Assembly: GCF_013744875.1 (NCBI RefSeq)
Contig: NZ_CP059399.1
Coordinates: 124,001-188,000 of the forward strand
DNA length: 64,000 nucleotides
Source: Nocardia huaxiensis
Lineage (GTDB): Bacteria > Actinomycetota > Actinomycetes > Mycobacteriales > Mycobacteriaceae
Reading direction: 5' to 3'
A model generated the notes under the pieces. That model was given only the letters and a program-made list of their open reading frames with translations, had not been told where the DNA came from and made no database searches. Both the position numbers and the translations under genes were made by a program. Below, in pieces: positions 58,063 through 64,000 of the stretch (positions within the stretch are counted from its first letter, which is position 1; each line of letters begins with the position of its first letter).

Positions 58063-58452
58063 ATGGCCGATCCCAAGGTGGCAGTGAAGTGGAAGGACCA
58101 GCCGGACGAGCACGACTATCCGGCGGCGGCGGACTACCTGGAATTGCTGGCGAATGCCGATGTGGTCGACACCGTGGTCGAGGAGCTGCGCAAAGCGCCC
58201 GTCACCAAGAAGAAGGCGAAGGACCTGCTGCGGGCCTCCCAGCTCGATCTGGCCACACCGGACAATCCCTATGTGCGACGGGATCTGGAGAAGATTCTGG
58301 CGGGCAAGGCGCTGTCGCCGATCCTGGTGGTGCGCGGTGACTTCCGCAAGGGCGTGCCATTGACCATCGCGGATGGTTATCACCGGGTGTGCGCGATTCA
58401 CTTCGCGGACGAGAATATTCAGATTCCGGTGAAAATCGCCGCGCTGCCGTGA
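58063..58452 (+). CDS. small conserved hypothetical (ParB/sulfiredoxin-like fold possible)
   Basis: 129 residues, ATG 27 bases after the PKS-like gene. Acidic/basic helical N-terminus (VVEELRKAPVTKKKAKDLLR), then LSPILVVRGDFRKG, VPLTIADGYHRVCAIHFAD, resembling the ParB/Srx-type nucleotide-binding motif (DGYHR). Overlaps the next gene by 4 bases (GTGA), so co-transcribed with the antiporter. Function unknown. Confidence 0.72.
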   Translation: MADPKVAVKWKDQPDEHDYPAAADYLELLANADVVDTVVEELRKAPVTKKKAKDLLRASQLDLATPDNPYVRRDLEKILAGKALSPILVVRGDFRKGVPLTIADGYHRVCAIHFADENIQIPVKIAALP

Positions 58453-59594
58453 GTTTCGATACCCTCGCGCTGATCGTCGCGCTCGGGCTGGCGGGCCCGC
58501 TGCTGGCGTGGCGGCCGTCCTGGCACGTGCCGGTGATCCTGGGTGAGCTGCTGGCCGGAATTCTGTTCGGCAGCACCGGATTCGGGATGATGGATCCGGA
58601 GGATCCGACCTTCACCTTCCTGGCGGACATCGGGTTCGCGGTGGTCATGTTCGTGGCGGGAACCCATGTGCCGGTGCGTGATGCGTCCATTCGCGCGGCG
58701 CTCGGGATGGGCGTGCTGCGGGCGGCGCTGGTGGGCGTGCTGGCCACCGTCGCGGGGGTGGCGATCGCGGCGGCCTTCGACATCGGGCATGCCGCGCTGT
58801 ACGCGGTACTCATCGCCTCCTCCTCGGCGGCGCTGGTGCTGCCGATCATCGACGCGCAGAGTCTGAGCGGAAAACCGGTGCTGCAGTTGACCGCTCAGGT
58901 CGCCGTCGCCGATACCGCGTGTGTGGTGGCGCTGCCGCTGGTGATCGATCCGGGCCATGGCGCGCGGGCGGCGGTGGGCGCGGTGGCGGTCATCGCCGCG
59001 GCGGTGGGGCTGTTCTTCGTGCTGCGGTATCTGGAGGAGTCCGGGTTGCGCCGCCGCCTGCACAAGGTGTCGGAGGAACGCAATTTCGCGCTGGAGCTGC
59101 GCGTGAGTCTGGCCCTGCTGTTCGCGCTGGTCGCGCTGGCCACCACCACGCATGTGTCGATCATGCTGGCGGGCTTCGCCTTCGGACTGGCCGTGGCGGC
59201 GGTGGGGGAGCCGCGCCGGGTGGCCAAGCAGCTGTTCGCCATCAGCGACGGGTTCCTCGCGCCGCTGTACTTCGTCTGGCTGGGCGCACGCCTGAACCTG
59301 CGCGAGTTCGGCGACCATCCCCGCCTGATCCTGCTCGGCCTCGCGCTGGGCGCGGCGGCGGTGCTGGCGCACGCACTCATGCGCGGCACCGGTCAGCCGA
59401 TTCCCTACGGCGTCCTGGCTGCCGCGCAGATCGGCGTGCCGGTCGCGGCGGTCACGGTGGGCACGCAGCTGCACGTGCTGGAGCCGGGCGAGCCCGCGGC
59501 GCTCATGCTGGGCGCGCTGGTCACGATCGCGGCGACGGCCTGGGCCACGATGCGCGCCGCACGCCGGGCGGCGCATTCCGCTGGAACCTCGTAA
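58449..59594 (+). CDS. monovalent cation/proton antiporter (CPA2/KefB-like)
   Basis: 381 residues, GTG start at 58449. About twelve membrane helices: PVILGELLAGILFGSTGFG, FLADIGFAVVMFVAGTHVPV, and the Asp-containing LTAQVAVADTACVVALPLVI. Typical of the Na+/H+ exchanger fold without a C-terminal nucleotide-binding domain. Coupled to the small gene upstream. Confidence 0.85.
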   Translation: MSFDTLALIVALGLAGPLLAWRPSWHVPVILGELLAGILFGSTGFGMMDPEDPTFTFLADIGFAVVMFVAGTHVPVRDASIRAALGMGVLRAALVGVLATVAGVAIAAAFDIGHAALYAVLIASSSAALVLPIIDAQSLSGKPVLQLTAQVAVADTACVVALPLVIDPGHGARAAVGAVAVIAAAVGLFFVLRYLEESGLRRRLHKVSEERNFALELRVSLALLFALVALATTTHVSIMLAGFAFGLAVAAVGEPRRVAKQLFAISDGFLAPLYFVWLGARLNLREFGDHPRLILLGLALGAAAVLAHALMRGTGQPIPYGVLAAAQIGVPVAAVTVGTQLHVLEPGEPAALMLGALVTIAATAWATMRAARRAAHSAGTS

Positions 59595-59615
59595 ACCGCT
59601 GCCCCGGCGCCGATT

Positions 59616-60026
59616 TCAGGCGTCGTCGCGCCCGAGCAGCCGATCCGTTTCGCGCCGTTCGCGTTTGGTGGGCCGCCCCGAGCCGCGATCACGCCGCGGC
59701 ATGGCGGCAACCAGTTGCGGGTCGGGCGGCGGCGGGCTCTTGTCGATCATGCACTGGGCGGCAACGGGTGCGCCGACCCGTTTGGTGATCAGCAGCTCCA
59801 CGATGACGATGCGCTCCAAACCATTGACGCGCATACGGATCTCGTCACCCGGCTTGAGATTGTGCGCGGGTTTCACCGGCACCCCATTGACCCGGACGTG
59901 CCCGGCCCGGCAGGCCGCGGCGGCCGCCGATCGGGTCTTGAAAAGCCGAACGGCCCACACCCACGAGTCGACGCGGGCCTGGGCCGGTTGGCTGGAAACA
60001 GGAAAGTTGGTGGAGGCGGAAGCCAC
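59616..60026 (-). CDS. RNA-binding S4-domain protein (Hsp15-like)
   Basis: 136 residues, GTG start. S4 domain: RVDSWVWAVRLFKTRSAAAA, GHVRVNGVPVKPAHNLKPGD. It has a basic tail (DRGSGRPTKRERRETDRL). Hsp15 binds 50S ribosomal subunits with nascent chains; this role is inferred by family. It is downstream of the NlpC/P60 gene and in the same direction, 6 bases away. Confidence 0.88.
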   Translation of the reverse strand: MASASTNFPVSSQPAQARVDSWVWAVRLFKTRSAAAAACRAGHVRVNGVPVKPAHNLKPGDEIRMRVNGLERIVIVELLITKRVGAPVAAQCMIDKSPPPPDPQLVAAMPRRDRGSGRPTKRERRETDRLLGRDDA

Positions 60027-60032
60027 GCGTCA

Positions 60033-60686
60033 CTATACGACGCGGCGAGCGGTGACCACCATGTCGGGGCGCAGCGGGGTGTAGGAGACGGGGGTGCCGG
60101 ACTGCACGGCGTTCAGCAGCTGGTTGTCGCCGGCGTAGATGCCGACGTGGCCGCCGCCGTTGGTGATGACGATGTCGCCGGGCTGCAGATCCTGGTACGC
60201 GACCGGGGCGCCGACGTGCGACTGCTCGAAGCTGGTGCGCGGCAGATCGACTCCGGCCTGCTTGTAGGCCCACTGGACGAGGCCGGAGCAGTCGAAGGAG
60301 TAGGGGCCGGAGGCGCCCCACGAGTACTGCGCGCCGAGCTTGGTCTCGGCGGCGTTCAGCGCGATGTTCGCCGGGGAGGAAGGCTTCTGGTCGAAGGGGT
60401 TCGCCAGGCTCGGGAGCTGCCACTGGCCGCCCTCGGGGGCCGGGTTGGCGCCGACCTGGAAACCGTTCTGGGTGACGCCCTTGACGGCCTCGTTGAACTG
60501 GTCGACCTGCGGAGCGAATTGGTCGGGCACGTCGAACTTTCCGATGCCCGGGATGTCGACGGTCGCGGCCGTGGCCGTGACTGCCGGGAACGCGCCTGTC
60601 GTCGTGGCGGCCATCGCGCCCATGACGATGGCACCCTTCACGGAATTCGGGAGCCGAGATTCCTTTTGCAAGCTGTGCTTACCCAC
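60033..60686 (-). CDS. secreted NlpC/P60 peptidoglycan endopeptidase
   Basis: 217 residues, GTG start. Signal peptide VKGAIVMGAMAATTTGAFPA with an Ala-x-Ala end. NlpC/P60 domain near 105-217 with Cys in SFDCSGLVQWAYKQAG and His in GGGHVGIYAGD. Cuts peptide stems in the cell wall, like Rip-type hydrolases. It is preceded by a c-di-AMP riboswitch. Confidence 0.93.
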   Translation of the reverse strand: MGKHSLQKESRLPNSVKGAIVMGAMAATTTGAFPAVTATAATVDIPGIGKFDVPDQFAPQVDQFNEAVKGVTQNGFQVGANPAPEGGQWQLPSLANPFDQKPSSPANIALNAAETKLGAQYSWGASGPYSFDCSGLVQWAYKQAGVDLPRTSFEQSHVGAPVAYQDLQPGDIVITNGGGHVGIYAGDNQLLNAVQSGTPVSYTPLRPDMVVTARRVV

Positions 60687-60714
60687 CGCGCCTGATCTCC
60701 ATCTTCCTGTGTCC

Positions 60715-60870
60715 TGCCGCCGACCGGGTTAGCTGACGGGTTCGGGCCAGGAAGTAGGCCCTACCCCAACGGCCTGGTGGCCGAAGGAGATTCACCCCGA
60801 AGAAACTGGGTCCCCGGTACGGGACGAGTTGCTTGCTCGTTCCGATTAGGCGGTAACGTCGCGGGCCGCC
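60715..60870 (-). promoter_or_regulatory. ydaO-type c-di-AMP riboswitch upstream of the NlpC/P60 gene
   Basis: Read on the minus strand, the leader has the conserved segments of the ydaO-yuaA class: CCTAATCGG, GGGGACCCA, GGGGTGAATC, TAGGGCCTACTTCC, CCGAACCCGTCAGCTAACC. The order and spacing fit the class, ending about 30 bases before the GTG start. In actinobacteria this riboswitch controls wall hydrolase genes, turning them down when c-di-AMP is high. Ends approximate. Confidence 0.88.
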
Positions 60871-61059
60871 TCTCCGATGAAGCGACAGACTCCGCTAAGT
60901 CACGAGAAGATTACGGCTACGCGGCTATGTTGTCCACCCCACACGCCCGGTGTGTTGCGGTGTGGCACAAACTCCCCGGCAGAATGCCGAATTCCGGTCC
61001 GGCACGCCGGATCACGAGACGGTATACCTGATCGACTCCGGCGTTATGAAACGACACCT

Positions 61060-61172
61060 TCCCAGGGGCTCTGCCCCCGGACCCCCGGAATCGGGGGCGC
61101 TGTGTTTTTCCCAGGGGCTCCGCCCCCGGACCCCCGGTATCGGGGGCGCTGCCCCCGGCCCCCGTTACGGGG
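61060..61172. repeat. family B palindromic repeats, two copies in tandem (61060-61172)
   Basis: First copy: CCCAGGGGCTCTGCCCCCGG, ACCCCCGGAATCGGGGGC (lacks its outer arm). Second copy: CCCAGGGGCTCCGCCCCCGG, ACCCCCGGTATCGGGGGC, GCTGCCCCCGGCCCCCGTTA, complete. It lies between the minus-strand coiled-coil gene and the riboswitch-controlled gene. The remaining 60870-61059 bases show nothing certain, but should hold the NlpC promoter. Confidence 0.87.
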
Positions 61173-61196
61173 TTTGACGTACCCCCTGTGCTCGGA

Positions 61197-61448
61197 TTAC
61201 CTCCCGGCGACAGTCCGTTCCAGTTCCTCGATGCGCCGGCGTGCGTCGGCGAGCTCGACCTCGAGTTTCCCCAGCGCCATCACCAGCGGACCGACCGCGA
61301 GGTCGGCCACCAACTGCGGATCGTCGTAGCCGCGCTCGATGGCGACGAGAATATTGCTCCGGATCCGGCCGGCCACGATGGCCTCCTCCGGCACGTTCCA
61401 GGATTCGACCACCTCCGCGACGGTGGGCACCACTGCTTCCTCCGACAT
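61197..61448 (-). CDS. small coiled-coil protein of unknown function
   Basis: 83 residues from ATG 61448 (MSEEAVVPTVAEVVESWNVP); the ORF extends upstream but the shorter start matches the intergenic pattern. A helical N-terminus is followed by a coiled coil at the end (LGKLEVELADARRRIEELER). It is divergent from the AAA ATPase gene. Not recognised. Confidence 0.65.
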   Translation of the reverse strand: MSEEAVVPTVAEVVESWNVPEEAIVAGRIRSNILVAIERGYDDPQLVADLAVGPLVMALGKLEVELADARRRIEELERTVAGR

Positions 61449-61604
61449 GACCCTCCTCCGCTCGTTCGCGAATCCCGACATAAGGGTAGAGAACCCAAGG
61501 GACACAACAGACATGTATGCCCGTTGATTGCTGTCGATAACCCTGTCTAGGACCTTCGATAGATGCCCTGATAATCCCGGATTCTCCGGCTACGGTTGGC
61601 GGGC

Positions 61605-62789
61605 ATGGACCCCGTGAGGAATCCGTACGCCCCCGGTGCGGGCCAGCGCCCGCCCGAACTCGCGGGCCGCGACAAACAGCTCGACGCCTTCGACATCGTG
61701 CTGGAGCGCATCGCGCGCGGCCGACCGGAGCGCAGTGTCATGCTCACCGGCCTGCGCGGCGTCGGAAAAACCGTGCTGCTCAACCAGCTTCGCTCGGCGG
61801 CCCGGTCGGCCGGGTGGGGCACCGGCAAGTTGGAGGCGCGCCCGGATCAGGAGCTGCGCCGCCCACTCGCCTCGGCGCTGCACATGGCGGTCCGCTCATT
61901 GGCTGTGGCACACCGCAATCCGGAGCAGGTGGACGATTTCCTCGGAATTCTCAAGGCTTTCGCGCTGCGCGCCACCGCGGACAAGGGCATGCGGGAACGC
62001 TGGAATCCGGGCATCGACGTGCCTGCGGTGACCGGCCGCGCCGATTCCGGCGATATCGAGATCGATCTCGTGGAGCTGCTCATGGAGGCCGCGCAGGTGG
62101 CCCGCGGCGGCGGGGTCGGCATCGCGATATTCATCGATGAGATGCAGGATTTGGGCGCGGCGGATATTTCGGCCATCTGCGGGGCCTGCCACGAACTGAG
62201 CCAGGACGCCGCCCCGCTCATCGTGGTGGGCGCGGGCCTGCCGCACCTGCCCGCGGTGCTGTCGGCCTCCAAGAGCTACTCCGAGCGCCTGTTCTCCTAC
62301 CACCGCATCGACCGGCTCGATCGCGGTTCGGCGGATCAGGCCCTCATCGCGCCCGCGGACCGGGAGAACGTGAAGTACAGCGAGGAGGCCCTGCAGGCGC
62401 TGTACGTGAAGGCCGACGGCTACCCGTATTTCGTGCAGGCGTACGGCAAGGCGACCTGGGACATGGCGGCGCAGAGCCCCATCACCGCCGAGGATGTCGA
62501 GCTGGCCGCGCCGGTCGCGGAGGAGGAGCTGGCGGTCGGCTTCTTCGGTTCCCGCTACGAGCGCGCCACCCCGGCCGAGCGAGAGTACATGCGCGCCATG
62601 GCCGATCTGTCCGGTGACGACGGTCCGGTGGCGACCTCGGCGGTGGCCAGCGAGCTGGGCCGCAAACCGGCGTCGCTGTCCCCGGCGCGCGACGGGTTGA
62701 TCAAGAAGGGCCTGATCTACTCCGCCGAACGCGGGACGATCGGTTTCACCGTCCCGCATTTCGGGCGCTACCTGCGCAGCGTCAGCTAG
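61605..62789 (+). CDS. AAA+ ATPase (ORC/Cdc6-like ATP-binding protein)
   Basis: 394 residues, ATG at 61605 (TTG at 61596 also in frame). Walker A SVMLTGLRGVGKTVLLNQL, Walker B IAIFIDEMQDLG, then HRIDRLDRGSADQALIAP. The C-terminal winged-helix-like part has VATSAVASELGRKPASLSPA. STAND-like ATPases of this size are widespread in actinobacteria; role not known. The stop shares CTAG with the convergent pseudokinase stop. Confidence 0.85.
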   Translation: MDPVRNPYAPGAGQRPPELAGRDKQLDAFDIVLERIARGRPERSVMLTGLRGVGKTVLLNQLRSAARSAGWGTGKLEARPDQELRRPLASALHMAVRSLAVAHRNPEQVDDFLGILKAFALRATADKGMRERWNPGIDVPAVTGRADSGDIEIDLVELLMEAAQVARGGGVGIAIFIDEMQDLGAADISAICGACHELSQDAAPLIVVGAGLPHLPAVLSASKSYSERLFSYHRIDRLDRGSADQALIAPADRENVKYSEEALQALYVKADGYPYFVQAYGKATWDMAAQSPITAEDVELAAPVAEEELAVGFFGSRYERATPAEREYMRAMADLSGDDGPVATSAVASELGRKPASLSPARDGLIKKGLIYSAERGTIGFTVPHFGRYLRSVS

Positions 62790-63667
62790 GAGCGCTTGAA
62801 CCAGCCGCGAATTCCCTTGCCGCCCGGCTTCTTTCCGCCCGTGGGCGCGCCCTGGCCGGGCAGGCTGAGCCGGATGGCCTCGGAGAAGTCGCGCGGGGTG
62901 GCGTACCGCTGTGCCGGGTCCTCGGCCTGCGCCTTGGCGATGACCGGGGCGTAGCCGCTGAGCGGATCACCCGAGGGCGCACCGGGCGGCGGAGGCGGTG
63001 GCGCGACATCGGGCCGGGGTGCGGGCGGCGGCGGGGTGCGGCCGGAGAGCAGAGCGTGGAAGATCGCGCCGAGCGAGTACACGTCCGAGCGCGCGCTGAG
63101 CGGCGCACCGGCCAGCACCTCCGGTGCGGTGTAGCCGGAATTCTCGGTGGCCCAGTGGGTTTCGATTCCGTCGACGGCTCCGCCGAGCAGTCCGATATCG
63201 GTGACCCGCACCTGCTCGGTCGGCCCGGACCCGGTGACGAGGATGTGCGCCGGCGTCAGATTCCCGTGCAGCACCCCGATTTCGTGCAGATGGTGCAGTG
63301 CGGTGGCGGCCTCGCTGACGATGCGCGCCGCGCGTTCGACGCGCATGCCGTGCCCGGACCCCGCGAGCACGCTCGCCACATCGGCCCCGTCGACGAGCCG
63401 CGTTTCCAGCCACAGCGATCCGGCGTCGTATCCGGCGTCGATCACGGTGACGATATTCGGGTGCGACAGTTCGCGAATCCGGTCGGCGGCCTGTTCGAAA
63501 TACTTCCGATACTCGGGGTCGGCGCTGTATTTCTCGTCGAGCACCGCGAGGGCGACGGGCTCGGACGTGCGGGGGTGCGCAGCCTTGTACACGGTGCTCA
63601 GCCCGCCCGCAGCCAGCCGATCCAAGATCGCATACCCCGCGAATGTGTCTCCGGGCAACAGTGTCAT
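62786..63667 (-). CDS. soluble Ser/Thr pseudokinase
   Basis: 293 residues from ATG 63667 (MTLLPGDTFAGYAILDRLAA). Kinase fold with LAAGGLSTVYKAAHPRTSEP, but Ala41 is present where the VAIK Lys should be, HGNLTPAHIL has Asn136 in place of the catalytic Asp, and DIG replaces DFG with the Asp kept. The C-terminus is Pro-rich (TPPPPAPRPDVAPPPPPPGA) and then basic. No membrane segment. Probably a scaffold or ligand-binding regulator. Confidence 0.85.
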   Translation of the reverse strand: MTLLPGDTFAGYAILDRLAAGGLSTVYKAAHPRTSEPVALAVLDEKYSADPEYRKYFEQAADRIRELSHPNIVTVIDAGYDAGSLWLETRLVDGADVASVLAGSGHGMRVERAARIVSEAATALHHLHEIGVLHGNLTPAHILVTGSGPTEQVRVTDIGLLGGAVDGIETHWATENSGYTAPEVLAGAPLSARSDVYSLGAIFHALLSGRTPPPPAPRPDVAPPPPPPGAPSGDPLSGYAPVIAKAQAEDPAQRYATPRDFSEAIRLSLPGQGAPTGGKKPGGKGIRGWFKRS

Positions 63668-63802
63668 GAGCCCATTCTGTCGCACGCTCCGGCACCAAGA
63701 TCATTGGCTATCAATGTTTTTCGATCTTGACCAGCATCTACCGATGGGTAACAAACACTCCTACACTCGGATGTGATTCTCATCACCTCCGAGGAGGAGA
63801 CC

Positions 63803-64000
63803 ATGGCGACCACAGCGAAAGTCGACGCCACCGAAGAGCAGGCCCGGGCGCTCGTCGAAGAATCCCGCGAAACCACCTGGGCCAAACCATCCTTCGCGAA
63901 GGAGATGTTCCTCGGCCGCTTCCGGCTGGATCTCATCCATCCGTTCCCCCGGCCCGGCGCCGAGGACGCGGCCAGGACCGAGGCGTACCTGACCAAGCTG
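63803..64000 (+). CDS. acyl-CoA dehydrogenase, FadE10-like (3' end outside window)
   Basis: First 66 residues only. ATG after GAGGAGGAGACC. MATTAKVDATEEQARALVEE then SRETTWAKPSFAKEMFLGRF and LDLIHPFPRP match the N-terminus of FadE10-type acyl-CoA dehydrogenases as recalled from mycobacteria. Would oxidise an acyl-CoA at the alpha-beta carbons with FAD. Confidence 0.8.
   Translation, partial: MATTAKVDATEEQARALVEESRETTWAKPSFAKEMFLGRFRLDLIHPFPRPGAEDAARTEAYLTKL

Overview
The window is high-GC actinobacterial DNA and is most probably Nocardia or a close relative. Three things support this. It carries ino1, a PadR regulator, a DUF5318 gene, ponA1, a GT87 membrane glycosyltransferase, rpsF, ssb, rpsR, rplI and dnaB in the same order as the Mycobacterium tuberculosis Rv0046c-Rv0058 block (order recalled, not searched). 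GTG and TTG starts are frequent. A c-di-AMP (ydaO) riboswitch leader precedes an NlpC/P60 cell-wall hydrolase, as in other actinobacteria. No rRNA, tRNA, CRISPR array, integrase, transposase or phage gene was seen.

Layout. 1-8.9 kb: a truncated DUF2786 gene; an LpqY/SugA/SugB-like sugar ABC transporter without its ATPase; a class A penicillin-binding protein; two tandem GyrI-like effector-binding genes; and ino1 with its overlapping PadR gene. 9-14.2 kb: DUF5318, ponA1 and GT87. 14.3-30.2 kb: an island between two GT87 paralogues that interrupts the conserved ponA1-GT87-rpsF order. It holds a double-TerD protein, three AIM24 genes, dhaKLM, and a tellurium (Ter)-type biosynthetic module. The module consists of HAD, a PRTase-TRSP-StiP fusion, a CitE-like lyase, a helical protein, TerD, DUF475/TerC and a second TerD-like gene. 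30.2-37.8 kb: DUF389, the second GT87, rpsF-ssb-rpsR-rplI, dnaB, and a free-standing relative of the DnaB intein. 37.8-48.1 kb: two methyltransferases, a large internally duplicated protein, two FAD oxidoreductases, a LysR regulator divergent from a ThrE exporter, and an SGNH hydrolase. 48.4-64 kb: a membrane flippase-like protein with an embedded pseudokinase, an isochorismatase-like protein lacking catalytic residues, FadD, a nitronate monooxygenase, an orphan antitoxin, a PKS-like protein with dead active sites, an antiporter, an S4 protein, NlpC/P60 under a riboswitch, an AAA ATPase, a soluble pseudokinase, and the start of a FadE10-like dehydrogenase.

Two palindromic repeat families are scattered through the window. 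Family A (GTCATCCCGGC...GGCCGGGATCCAC type) lies between convergent genes at three sites and inside a coding region at a fourth. Family B (GGGGCTCCGCCCCCGGACCCC type) occurs at four loci, one of them inside the GT87 coding region. Both in-gene copies keep the reading frame.

The strongest unusual signals are: (1) a dnaB gene whose base composition drops at the P-loop, the known insertion site of one DnaB intein, followed in the same frame after one stop codon by a free-standing DnaB-intein homologue; (2) a PRTase/StiP fusion in the Ter module with a palindromic repeat exactly in the joint; (3) several pseudoenzymes (PKS, two kinases, isochorismatase) with intact reading frames.
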